DNA of 28,276 nt, taken from positions 1 through 28,276 of the forward strand of contig JBAUGX010000086.1 of NCBI GenBank assembly GCA_049679965.1, given 5' to 3'. The translations under genes were made by a program, and so were the position numbers. Origin of the DNA: 2-12-FULL-65-11 sp049679965 (GTDB lineage: Bacteria > Acidobacteriota > Vicinamibacteria > Vicinamibacterales > CAVVIG01). Below, piece by piece: positions 13,110 through 20,684 of this stretch. Positions within the stretch are counted from its first letter, which is position 1. Each line of letters opens with the position of its first letter. The notes under the pieces were generated by a model that saw only the letters and a program-made list of their open reading frames with translations, was not told the DNA's origin and ran no database searches.

Positions 13110-14645
13110 CTAGTCCCTCCTGTAAAGCGCCAGTCCGGCACCCTCACAGGCCCGCGAGTAGCCATCCAGGAAATGCGGGTCCTGGCGCGCCCGCTCGGCC
13201 AGCATGTCGCCGCCTTCGGCCTTCTCCTCGATCAGGATCCAGTCGACGAACGGTCTCGGGCCCTGGCCAAGGGCGGCGAGCCAGATGTCGCCGTTGCCTT
13301 CGTGCAGGAAGTCGCGGAGCTCGAAGCCAGCCCGCGACGCTTGCTGCATGTAATGGCCGAGCGATCCCATGCTGGCCATGATCTTCTGGCCGGGCCGCGG
13401 CGCTCCCAGGCAGGTCGTGACCTGGTCCCGAACCGGCACATTCGGTAGATCCCACTGCGCTTCGACAACCATCGGCGCCTGGTGATCCAACGGTCGCAGC
13501 TCGTACGCCGCGACGCTCAGCACCACCAGCGCGCCTATCAGCCGCCAACGCGGGAGCAGCAGAGTGGCGGTGCCCACGGCGATGGCCTGCATCGCGATGA
13601 GGGGGACCATGTACCGGATTCGGAACGGGTGCCCGTCGAAGAAGGCGACCCAGGGGACGGCGGCCGCGGCGACAAGCGCCAGGGCCACGACCATGCTGGC
13701 ACGCTGACGGGCTGAGAAGCCCATCAGGAGGATCGTGGCCATTCCGGCGACGGCAATTGCCGTCAAGAGGGGACCGCTCAACTCCAGCATCCCCCACCAC
13801 ATCTCCGCAGCCGCCATCACCGGATCCCCGAGGGCTTTGTTCTCCGGCACGAAGAAGCCGCCGGTGGTGAACCACTCGCCAACGACAACGCGGCTGAACG
13901 CCGCGAAGCCCGCGATGGCCAGGACGGGGAAGACCGCGATCGCTCCGACGCGGCGGGACGCGAGCGAAAAGGACTCGCCCCGCCGCCAACGTGCCCAGAC
14001 GGCGACTGCGAGCGCCGAAGCGGTCACCGGCCACGCTTCGTACCGCGTCCAGCAGGCCAGCGCGAACACGACGCCAACGATCGTGGGATCCGGCTCTAGC
14101 CGTGTGGGATCCGGCTTTAGCCGGATTGGTCCGCCTGAAGTCGGACTCCACGGAGGGGCTGTGTCACACCACTCGAGCAGCAGGGCTACGGCGAGCGTCG
14201 CCAGTGCGAGGAGCAGCGGCTCGGTCATCGGCGTCGCCTGCAGGTACAGGACGTTTGGATTCAGGGCAAACACCGCTGCGCCGGCCACACACGCGGCCGT
14301 CGAGCCGGTCAACCTACGAATGATGCGCGCAATGGCCACCACCGCCACGGCGAACGCCGCGACCGAGATCGCGACGGCCGATGCACCGGTTCGATACCAC
14401 GCATCGACCTGAACAGGGATCGCGTTGAGAAGATGGGGGAGGGGCAACCACACGGCACCAGTCTGTTGCCAGCCGGGCGTGAGGCTGTCGACAATGCGCC
14501 GCGCGACGACCAGATGGCCGCGCGCGTCGTAGTGGCTGAGTGTCAGTCCGAGCTGGTGGTAGTGGACCGCGACCCACGCGCCGCCGGCGGCCGCCACAAT
14601 CGCGAGCCCTCCGAAAAGGGTGCGCTGTCCGGACGGTATAATCAC
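13110..14645 (-). CDS. Multi-pass membrane glycosyltransferase (GT39/ArnT-like)
   Basis: A 511-residue protein with about ten membrane helices in the first 400 residues and a soluble periplasmic C-terminus. The first loop after helix 1 has HYDARGHLVVARR with an acidic residue, followed by GAVWLPLPHLL. Later come NVLYLQATPMTEPLLLAL and the FDGHPFRIRYMVPLIAMQAI segment. This plan is that of polyprenyl-phosphate-dependent GT-C enzymes (GT39/GT83) that transfer sugars to proteins or lipids outside the cytosol. Residues PIRLKPDPTRLEPDPT between two helices derive from a REP-like insert. The GTG start lies only 11 bp from the divergent ATG at 14657. Donor and acceptor are unknown. Confidence 0.75.
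   Translation of the reverse strand: MIIPSGQRTLFGGLAIVAAAGGAWVAVHYHQLGLTLSHYDARGHLVVARRIVDSLTPGWQQTGAVWLPLPHLLNAIPVQVDAWYRTGASAVAISVAAFAVAVVAIARIIRRLTGSTAACVAGAAVFALNPNVLYLQATPMTEPLLLALATLAVALLLEWCDTAPPWSPTSGGPIRLKPDPTRLEPDPTIVGVVFALACWTRYEAWPVTASALAVAVWARWRRGESFSLASRRVGAIAVFPVLAIAGFAAFSRVVVGEWFTTGGFFVPENKALGDPVMAAAEMWWGMLELSGPLLTAIAVAGMATILLMGFSARQRASMVVALALVAAAAVPWVAFFDGHPFRIRYMVPLIAMQAIAVGTATLLLPRWRLIGALVVLSVAAYELRPLDHQAPMVVEAQWDLPNVPVRDQVTTCLGAPRPGQKIMASMGSLGHYMQQASRAGFELRDFLHEGNGDIWLAALGQGPRPFVDWILIEEKAEGGDMLAERARQDPHFLDGYSRACEGAGLALYRRD
14083..14153. repeat. REP-like palindromes with a 21-bp direct repeat inside the glycosyltransferase gene
   Basis: GTGGGATCCGGCTCTAGCCG (14083-14102) is repeated 21 bp later as GTGGGATCCGGCTTTAGCCG (14104-14123). 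The second copy contains the palindrome ATCCGGCTTTAGCCGGAT (14109-14126). A third diverged half, GTCCGCCTGAAGTCGGACTC, follows from about 14129. The spacing of 21 bp (7 codons) keeps the frame. Confidence 0.72.
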
Positions 14646-14656
14646 GTGCCTATTCT

Positions 14657-15250
14657 ATGGGTAGACTTGCCGACGCCCTTCGAGCGTTCGCGCTGACGCT
14701 CGGCGCGCCAGGGCTCTTCCTCATCGCTTTCCTGGATTCGTCGTTTCTCTCGCTCCCCGAGATCGCCGACATCCTGGTCGTCTTCATGGTGGCGCACAAC
14801 AAACCGCTTGTCGCGCTGTACGTCGGCAGCGTCACGCTCGGCTCCGTCGCCGGATGCCTCCTGCTGTACTCGATCGGCCGCAAAGGCGGCGAGGCGATGC
14901 TCCGCAGACGTTTCGCGCCCGGGAACCTCGACCGAGCGAGAGCGGCCTTCAAGCGTCACTCCGTCAGCACCATCCTGATCGCGTCGATTCTGCCGCCTCC
15001 GGCACCTTTCAAGATCTTCGTGCTGCTGGCCGGCGCCGCCGGGATGAGCCCGGGGCGGTTCTCGGCCACAGTGGCGGTCGGGCGTGGAGCCCGCTACGCC
15101 GTGCTGGGGATTCTCGCCGTCAAGTACGGCGACCTGGCTCTGGCCTTCGCGCGCGAGCACGGCGTGGCGATGGCGCTGACGGTCGTCGGACTGTTACTGG
15201 CCGGACTTGCCGCGTACCTGATTTGGAGCAGGCGCGCGCAAATCGTCTAG
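14657..15250 (+). CDS. DedA/VTT-family membrane protein
   Basis: A 197-residue polytopic protein. The VTT/DedA pattern is seen in FLIAFLDSSFLSLPEIADIL near the N-terminus, GSVAGCLLLYSIGRKGGEAM in the middle, and the re-entrant ILPPPAPFKIFVLLAGAAGM that carries the conserved Pro cluster. DedA proteins scramble or recycle lipid carriers such as undecaprenyl phosphate. The C-terminal helix (VVGLLLAGLAAYLIWSRR) ends just before ttcA, with nine bases between, so the two may be cotranscribed. Subfamily (YqaA-like or DedA) is not certain. Confidence 0.85.
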   Translation: MGRLADALRAFALTLGAPGLFLIAFLDSSFLSLPEIADILVVFMVAHNKPLVALYVGSVTLGSVAGCLLLYSIGRKGGEAMLRRRFAPGNLDRARAAFKRHSVSTILIASILPPPAPFKIFVLLAGAAGMSPGRFSATVAVGRGARYAVLGILAVKYGDLALAFAREHGVAMALTVVGLLLAGLAAYLIWSRRAQIV

Positions 15251-15259
15251 AATCACCCG

Positions 15260-16105
15260 ATGGCGTACCGCAGCGAGCTCGAGGCCCGTCTCGCGAAGAA
15301 GACCACCAAGGCGATCATCGACTATCAGATGATCGAAGATGGCGACCGCGTCATGGTCGGGCTGTCGGGTGGGAAGGACAGCTGGGCGCTGCTGCAGGTG
15401 CTCGACATTCTGCGCCAACGCGCCCCGATCCGCTTCTCGCTCGTCGCCGTCAACGTGGATTCAGGATACAAGGAATACAAGCACGACCTCATCGCGCGCA
15501 CCTGCGAGGCGCGTGGATGGGAGTACCGCATCGAGCATACCGGCATCGGCGAGCTCATCGAGGATATTCTCGACGCCGACCAGACCCCGTGCTCGTTGTG
15601 CGCGCGGCTTCGTCGTGGCGTTCTGTACCGGGTCGCCAAGGAAGTCGGCGCCACGAAAATCGCTTTGGGCCATCACCTGGACGACTTCATCGAGACGCTG
15701 CTGCTCAATCTGTTCTTCGCCGGCTCGCTCAAGGCGATGCCGGCCAAGCTGGTGTCTGACAACCGTGAGCACGTGGTGATCAGACCGCTCGTGTACGTCG
15801 GGGAAGACGAGGCTCGGTTGTACGCCAAGGAATGCGAGTTGCCCATCATCGGCTGCTGCTGTCCGGCCTGTGGAGATCTGGCGCTGCAGCGCCAGCGGGC
15901 CAAGCGTCTCCTGATGGAACTCGAACAGGAGCATCCTGGCGTGAAGCAGTCGATGATCAAGGCGCTCGCCAACGTGGCCCCGCGTCACCTGCTCGACACC
16001 CGCCTCAATCCACCCGCCGAGCTGCGCGCCAGGGTTGAGGAAGGCTCAAGTCTCAAGGCCCACGGCTCAGGCCCAAGGCTGGTAGACCTCAGACTTCACA
16101 CTTGA
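15260..16105 (+). CDS. ttcA: tRNA 2-thiocytidine synthetase TtcA
   Basis: A 281-residue PP-loop ATPase: SGGKDS (36-41), CSLCARLRRG with C111 and C114, GHHLDDFIETLLLNLFFAG, and a Cys cluster C199-C201 with C204 (GCCCPACGDL). TtcA thiolates C32 of tRNAs with a [4Fe-4S] cluster bound by the CxxC pair plus a later Cys. The core ends near residue 255. From residue 262 the C-terminus (SLKAHGSGPRLVDLRLHT) is encoded by a 7-bp repeat array and is not part of the family fold. Identity is secure; TtuA-type U54 thiolases lack this Cys arrangement. Confidence 0.92.
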   Translation: MAYRSELEARLAKKTTKAIIDYQMIEDGDRVMVGLSGGKDSWALLQVLDILRQRAPIRFSLVAVNVDSGYKEYKHDLIARTCEARGWEYRIEHTGIGELIEDILDADQTPCSLCARLRRGVLYRVAKEVGATKIALGHHLDDFIETLLLNLFFAGSLKAMPAKLVSDNREHVVIRPLVYVGEDEARLYAKECELPIIGCCCPACGDLALQRQRAKRLLMELEQEHPGVKQSMIKALANVAPRHLLDTRLNPPAELRARVEEGSSLKAHGSGPRLVDLRLHT

Positions 16106-16112
16106 GACTTAC
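16043..16112. repeat. Degenerate 7-bp tandem array with inverted half at ttcA 3' end
   Basis: Units from 16043: GGCTCAA, GTCTCAA, GGCCCAC, GGCTCAG, then slipped copies. The opposite orientation follows: GACCTCA, GACTTCA, CACTTGA, GACTTAC (16085-16112). AAGTCTCAAG (16048-16057) is perfectly complementary to CTTGAGACTT (16101-16110), so a 10-bp stem can form around a 43-base loop. The ttcA stop lies in the second arm. Confidence 0.78.
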
Positions 16113-16117
16113 AGCAG

Positions 16118-16123
16118 AAAGGA
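16118..16123 (+). promoter_or_regulatory. Ribosome binding site AAAGGA
   Basis: AAAGGA ends nine bases before the GTG at 16133 and supports that start, just after the repeat array. Confidence 0.55.
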
Positions 16124-16132
16124 CATTCCATC

Positions 16133-16984
16133 GTGCGGTTGACTCGATGTTTGTACGCCATCCTCGCGGTGCTCGCCCTCGCACGGCCCGCCGCCGCCCA
16201 GCAGCGCCCGCTCGTCACAGAAGATCCCGAATCAATCGGCGCCGGCCGGGTGCTCCTCGAAAGCGGCCTGGACATCCTGAATGGCCAGCGCTTTCCCGTG
16301 TCGGGCCTGAAAGGGAACCTCTGGAAGTTCCCGACGATCGGCATCAGCGTGGGGATTAGCTCGATCGCAGAAATCCAGATCGACGGCGGACTTCACAACC
16401 GCCTCAACATCACTGATCGGGACTCCTCGGCGCCGCTCGCCTCGGCGGTGACGGCCACCGGCGACACGACCACCGATTTCGATGACATCGTGATCGGCAC
16501 GAAAATCCGGCTTGTGAGCGAAGGGGCCGAGCGTCCGGCGTTCGGCTTCCGCTTCGCGACAAAACTGCCGAACGCGTCGAATGAAAGCGGGCTCGGGACC
16601 GATACGACGGATTTCTACGCGTCGATACTCGCCGGCAAGACCGTCCAGTCCATCCGTATCGTGGCCAATGTCGGATTGGGGATCCTCGCGGACCCGACGC
16701 AAGGGGCCCGGCAGAACGATGTATTCACCTACGGGTTCTCATTCGCACGAGCGGTCACGCAGGCGGCGGAAGTCGTGGGGGAGCTGAACGGTCACGCGTC
16801 CACGCGGACTGGCGGCGGCTTCCCCGGCACCGAGAGCCGCAGCGTGATGCGGTTCGGCGGACGCTACACGCACGGGCCGTTTCGCGCCGACATGGGCGTC
16901 TCGCTCGGCCTGACGACCACCAGCCCTTCCCTCGGGTTCACGGCCGGCTTCACGTACGTCTTCACCGCGTTCACGCTGCCGTAG
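16133..16984 (+). CDS. Outer-membrane beta-barrel protein, possibly MetA/transporter-like
   Basis: A 283-residue exported protein with a signal peptide (LYAILAVLALARPAAAQQ, cleavage after AAA), then LVTEDPESIGAGRVLLESGL, a start typical of the phenol_MetA_deg-type outer-membrane proteins. Alternating beta strands follow, including FDDIVIGTKIRLVSEG, FGFRFATKLPNAS, IRIVANVGLGILADP and MRFGGRYTHGPFRADMGVSL. The substrate is unknown. The chain ends in FTLP, not with a terminal Phe. Start GTG is supported by AAAGGA. It lies downstream of the ttcA repeat array, which may end or weaken read-through. Confidence 0.72.
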   Translation: MRLTRCLYAILAVLALARPAAAQQRPLVTEDPESIGAGRVLLESGLDILNGQRFPVSGLKGNLWKFPTIGISVGISSIAEIQIDGGLHNRLNITDRDSSAPLASAVTATGDTTTDFDDIVIGTKIRLVSEGAERPAFGFRFATKLPNASNESGLGTDTTDFYASILAGKTVQSIRIVANVGLGILADPTQGARQNDVFTYGFSFARAVTQAAEVVGELNGHASTRTGGGFPGTESRSVMRFGGRYTHGPFRADMGVSLGLTTTSPSLGFTAGFTYVFTAFTLP

Positions 16985-17002
16985 CCCTCGGCGTGCGTCG
17001 CA

Positions 17003-18307
17003 CTATCGCGAGGAACATCCGCGCGGCGTCCTGATTCCCCCAAGCCGCCGAGCCACCCCACGCACTTCCAGCTGCGCGCTTGTCTGGAACTCGACGAGGG
17101 CTTCGTACGACATGCAGCGCACGACTTCGTCCTCGCTTTCGAGCGCGCCCACGAGCGCCGGGATCGCGGCGATGGTCGCCGTCACCAAACCTGGGGTCGG
17201 CGAAGCGATCCGGTCTGGCCGTCCACTCTGCAACCGCTCGGCGAGCTCGTCAAACGCAAATGCCGCCGTTCGACGCACGAATAGATCAGGATCCGTGAAC
17301 AACCCGGCAACCACAGGAACACCATCTTCCTTGGTGACCAGGACCAAAGCCGCCTGACGACGTATGGCGTTATCCAGCTGTGACGAGCCCGTGCACTCTC
17401 CCCTGGCAATCCCAACCAGAATCCGACCAACAAACGCGCCCTGCTGGCGATCAACCATCGCAACCACGCCAGAAGCGCTCCACTGGAATTGACAACCCTT
17501 CCGCTGGTTGAGCTGCTCGGTGAGCAACGGCACAACGCTTGGCCCTGCTGCAGCCAGCGTTTGAGCCGCCCTCAAGGCCACCTGCTGGTTGAGACTCTCG
17601 AGCTGGTCCACCAGCGCCGGAACCTCCGCGGGCGATGGGGCCTGCGGCTCCTGCCTCGTCACGACCGGCGGCGCGGTGGGCACACGAGCGGCGGCTGGGC
17701 GAGAACACCGCGCGACAACGCCTTGTATCCGTCGAGCCGCCTCATCACGCAATCCGTCGGGGGCAACCGGTTGAAGAAATCGATTGAGAACTCTCGCCGA
17801 GGTACAACGCACGACTTCGTTCTCGTCGTTGAACGCGCTCACGATCGCCGGTATCGCCTCGACGGCGGGACCAATGAGCGCTGGTTCGGGGATGCCGCTG
17901 CCGCTCGTCGTCAGTCGCTCGGCGAGCCCGTCGAGCGAAATGATGGCTGTCTGACGGGTGAACAGATCGCGATCCTTGAGGAGTCCAGCAACGATCGAAA
18001 CGCCGTCCGCCCTGACGCCGAGCGCCATTGAGGCGTCACGACGCGCCACGAAATCAGCAGGGGTTCTGCCGTCACATCGGCCCCGTGCAATGCCCGCAAG
18101 CGTCGGCGTGAGAACCGGATGCTCCCGATCGAGTTGAAGAATGATCTCCGCGATCCTCCATTGGAGTTGACATGCCTTCTCACGCCTGAGCCGTTCGACA
18201 AGGGGAGGAATGTCGGCTGGTCCGGATTGGCGCGGCATGGCGGCGGGGGAGACTGCGCCGACCGCGGCCAACACCAGCGCCAGTGGGAGACAAAGAGTCC
18301 TGCCCAT
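17003..18307 (-). CDS. Secreted HEAT-like repeat protein with internal duplication
   Basis: Start chosen at the ATG 18307-18305, which begins a signal peptide (MGRTLCLPLALVLAAVGAVS); this gives 434 residues. Two related halves follow, about residues 34-200 and 259-421. Shared landmarks are KACQLQW/KGCQFQW, GIARGRC/GIARGEC, DGVSIVAGLLKDRDLF/DGVPVVAGLFTDPDLF, LDGLAERL/FDELAERL, and AIPAIVSAFNDENEVVRC/AIPALVGALESEDEVVRC. Each half keeps three cysteines (46, 78, 168 and 272, 305, 398). The helices look like HEAT/armadillo repeats, which bind other proteins. It is divergent from the kinase gene. No family name recognised; partner unknown. Confidence 0.75.
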   Translation of the reverse strand: MGRTLCLPLALVLAAVGAVSPAAMPRQSGPADIPPLVERLRREKACQLQWRIAEIILQLDREHPVLTPTLAGIARGRCDGRTPADFVARRDASMALGVRADGVSIVAGLLKDRDLFTRQTAIISLDGLAERLTTSGSGIPEPALIGPAVEAIPAIVSAFNDENEVVRCTSARVLNRFLQPVAPDGLRDEAARRIQGVVARCSRPAAARVPTAPPVVTRQEPQAPSPAEVPALVDQLESLNQQVALRAAQTLAAAGPSVVPLLTEQLNQRKGCQFQWSASGVVAMVDRQQGAFVGRILVGIARGECTGSSQLDNAIRRQAALVLVTKEDGVPVVAGLFTDPDLFVRRTAAFAFDELAERLQSGRPDRIASPTPGLVTATIAAIPALVGALESEDEVVRCMSYEALVEFQTSAQLEVRGVARRLGGIRTPRGCSSR

Positions 18308-18370
18308 GAGACGACAGCATAAGCCTATCGCTAGGCCATTGCCACAGAAGAAGTTAGCGGTCATCGCCGG

Positions 18371-18386
18371 TGGCACAATCCCGGCT
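18371..18386 (+). promoter_or_regulatory. Candidate sigma-54 promoter for the kinase gene
   Basis: TGGCACAATCCCGGCT holds a perfect TGGCAC -24 element and a GC at -12 exactly 10 bp after the GG. TT of the -12 TTGC is replaced by CG. The predicted start (about 18397) precedes the GTG at 18420 and excludes the earlier in-frame ATG at 18306. Confidence 0.4.
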
Positions 18387-18419
18387 GTTCCAGCGGCCGT
18401 CACGAACCGATACAGAGAC

Positions 18420-20678
18420 GTGTCGACTCCCTTGTCTCAGGTCGGCCGCTACCAGATTGTCGAAAAGCTCGGGCAGGGCGGTATGGGGTCGCTCTATCTC
18501 GCCCGCGACCCCGCCATCGATCGCCTCGTGGCGATCAAGCTGCTGCGCGACGATTTCGACAGCCAGGAGCTGCGCGAGCGCTTCGCACGCGAAGCCCGCT
18601 CGGCCGGCCGCCTGCGGCACCCGAACATCGTTGTCGTCTTCGACGTCGGCGAACACGAGGGCCAGCCGTTTATCGCCATGGAATATATTCCTGGCGAGAC
18701 GCTCAGCGCGATTATCAAGCGCGGGACGAGCCTCGCAGCGAGTCGCATCCTGCTCATCGTCGAGGACATTTGCTCCGGGCTCGATTATGCCCACGGCGCC
18801 GGCATCGTCCATCGCGACGTCAAACCCGCCAACATCATGATCGATTCGAGTGGCGTCGTGAAGATTCTCGACTTCGGCATTGCTCACGTCGCCGAATCGG
18901 GCATGACCAAATCGGGGAGCGTGGTCGGCACGCTCAACTACATGGCGCCGGAGCAGGTTCTGGGAAGGCCCATCGATCGCCGGTGCGATGTGTTTGCCGT
19001 CGGCGCCGTGCTGTACGAGCTGTTGACGCTCCGGCAGGCATTTCCCGGCGGCCTCCAGGAGGGCATCCTCAAGCGCATCGTGCACGACGAGCCGGCGCCG
19101 CTCTCCGACTCGCTTCCGGACCTCGATCCGGCGCTCGAGCGGGTCGTCAAGAAAAGCCTCGAGAAGGATCCCGCGCTGCGCTATGCCGACCTCTCGCAGA
19201 TGCAGAAAGATCTGGCGGCGTTTCGTACGGGGATTCCCGAGACCGTGCGGCCCGGCGCCGACGCCGTCACCCAGTCGCTTGTGGGGCCCAGGCCGACTGA
19301 AAGGACCTCGAGTGGGCGCCGCGACACCGAACGCAGGGTGCTCGAGAAACGGCGCGCCACCGAGATTGAGGAGCAGCTGTATGCGGCCGAGGCGGCCTTC
19401 GAGGCCGGAAACTACCACGGCGCGGTCGCGGCCTGCGAGCGGGCGGCCATTCTGAATCCGGACGATGAGCGCGCCCTCGACCTCAGGGCGCGCGCGCGGA
19501 CGGAACTCCATGAGGCCGGGATCCTGCAGTTGGTCGGTGAGGCCCGCGTGCGTCTGCACGAGGGCGCTCTCACCGCCGCTGGGGACCTCCTGGATCGGGC
19601 CGCTGCAAACCAAGTCGCGCTTCCTGCTGACAGCCCTGCGGCCGCCTCGCTCGAGCGCGCCCAGTCAGACCTGGAGAAGGCCCGCGAGCGCACTGAACTC
19701 GTTCGCAAGACCATGAAGCGCGCGACCGCGGCGCTCGAGCGGCAGGAATTCGAATCCGCCATCCGCAGCGCCAATGAGGCGCTGGGCCTCGACCCGGTGC
19801 TGACCGAGGCGCTCCACGTGCGGCGCCTCGCGCAAGACGCGATAGAGCAGCCACATCGCCCACACGACCCTCCAACCGCCCCCCGCGCCACGGGCGGCCC
19901 GACGCCGATGGCAGCGTGGCAGCCCTACCTCGGGGTCGCCCCAACGCCGGTCGAGCCCGAACTTGAAGCGCGTCACGCGTTCGGGCATTGGCGCACGACC
20001 ATCGCAGTTGGGCTCGTTGTCGCCGCGGCGGCCGGTGCCGCGTTTGCGCTTTGGCCGTGGCCTTCGCAGGCACCCTTGAATGTCGCCATCCCGGACGCTC
20101 CGAACGGTGCGGCGCCCGTGCTCGTGACTTCGCCTCCGCCAATTGAGCGGGATGTCGAAACGTCTGCTGTCCCTGAGGAAAGACAGCCGATGATTTCCGC
20201 GAGCGCCGCCGACCAGCCTGGACCCGCGGTGGCAGCGCCCGTCGTATCGACGCCCGCAGGGCCGCCGCCCCGGGCCGCCAATCGGCCACCCGTCCCGGTG
20301 AATCCCCGCACCTTTGGGGTGCCGCCGCCAACGGCGATCGACGAAGCGGCCATCCGACAGACGCTTCAACGTTACGAGCAGGCGCTCGCGAGTCTCGATC
20401 CGGCGGCAGTCAGAGCGGTGTATCCGTCTGTCGACACCCGAGGGCTGGCCAGCCAGTTCGCGACGTACTCATCGTTCAAGAACGAGATACAGGTTGCCCG
20501 CATCAGGATTGGCGCCAATCGCCAGACCGCCATAGCGACCGGGTTCGTCACGTCGGCGCCGGTCCTCAAGGCCGGCGGACCGGAGATGACGCAGCGACGC
20601 CCGATGACCTTCCTGTTCTGGAAAGCCGGCGACTCGTGGCTCATCGAGGAGACACGGTCTCCCGGACGGGACAAGTAG
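18420..20678 (+). CDS. Transmembrane Ser/Thr protein kinase with TPR and NTF2-like domains
   Basis: A 752-residue protein when started at the GTG 18420 (MSTPLSQVGRYQIVEKLGQG). Kinase domain about 11-280: glycine loop LGQGGMG (17-23), Lys40 in VAIKLL, H131-R-D-V-K-P-A-N, D151-F-G and GTLNYMAPEQ. Two TPR-like helical parts follow (about 325-375 and 440-490), including AFEAGNYHGAVAACERAAIL and LERQEFESAIRSANEALGL. Then come a single membrane helix (about 527-545), a Pro-rich spacer and a C-terminal NTF2/SnoaL-like domain outside the cytosol (TLQRYEQALASLDPAAVRAV to WLIEETRS). This is a complete PknB-type receptor kinase without PASTA domains. The in-frame ATG at 18306 is a less likely start. Ligand and target are unknown. 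Confidence 0.9.
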   Translation: MSTPLSQVGRYQIVEKLGQGGMGSLYLARDPAIDRLVAIKLLRDDFDSQELRERFAREARSAGRLRHPNIVVVFDVGEHEGQPFIAMEYIPGETLSAIIKRGTSLAASRILLIVEDICSGLDYAHGAGIVHRDVKPANIMIDSSGVVKILDFGIAHVAESGMTKSGSVVGTLNYMAPEQVLGRPIDRRCDVFAVGAVLYELLTLRQAFPGGLQEGILKRIVHDEPAPLSDSLPDLDPALERVVKKSLEKDPALRYADLSQMQKDLAAFRTGIPETVRPGADAVTQSLVGPRPTERTSSGRRDTERRVLEKRRATEIEEQLYAAEAAFEAGNYHGAVAACERAAILNPDDERALDLRARARTELHEAGILQLVGEARVRLHEGALTAAGDLLDRAAANQVALPADSPAAASLERAQSDLEKARERTELVRKTMKRATAALERQEFESAIRSANEALGLDPVLTEALHVRRLAQDAIEQPHRPHDPPTAPRATGGPTPMAAWQPYLGVAPTPVEPELEARHAFGHWRTTIAVGLVVAAAAGAAFALWPWPSQAPLNVAIPDAPNGAAPVLVTSPPPIERDVETSAVPEERQPMISASAADQPGPAVAAPVVSTPAGPPPRAANRPPVPVNPRTFGVPPPTAIDEAAIRQTLQRYEQALASLDPAAVRAVYPSVDTRGLASQFATYSSFKNEIQVARIRIGANRQTAIATGFVTSAPVLKAGGPEMTQRRPMTFLFWKAGDSWLIEETRSPGRDK

Positions 20679-20684
20679 CCATCT

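Noticed and set aside
18354..19613. 419-codon open frame opposite the kinase domain
   Set aside because: Overlaps a kinase domain with every catalytic motif intact; the antisense translation has no domain.
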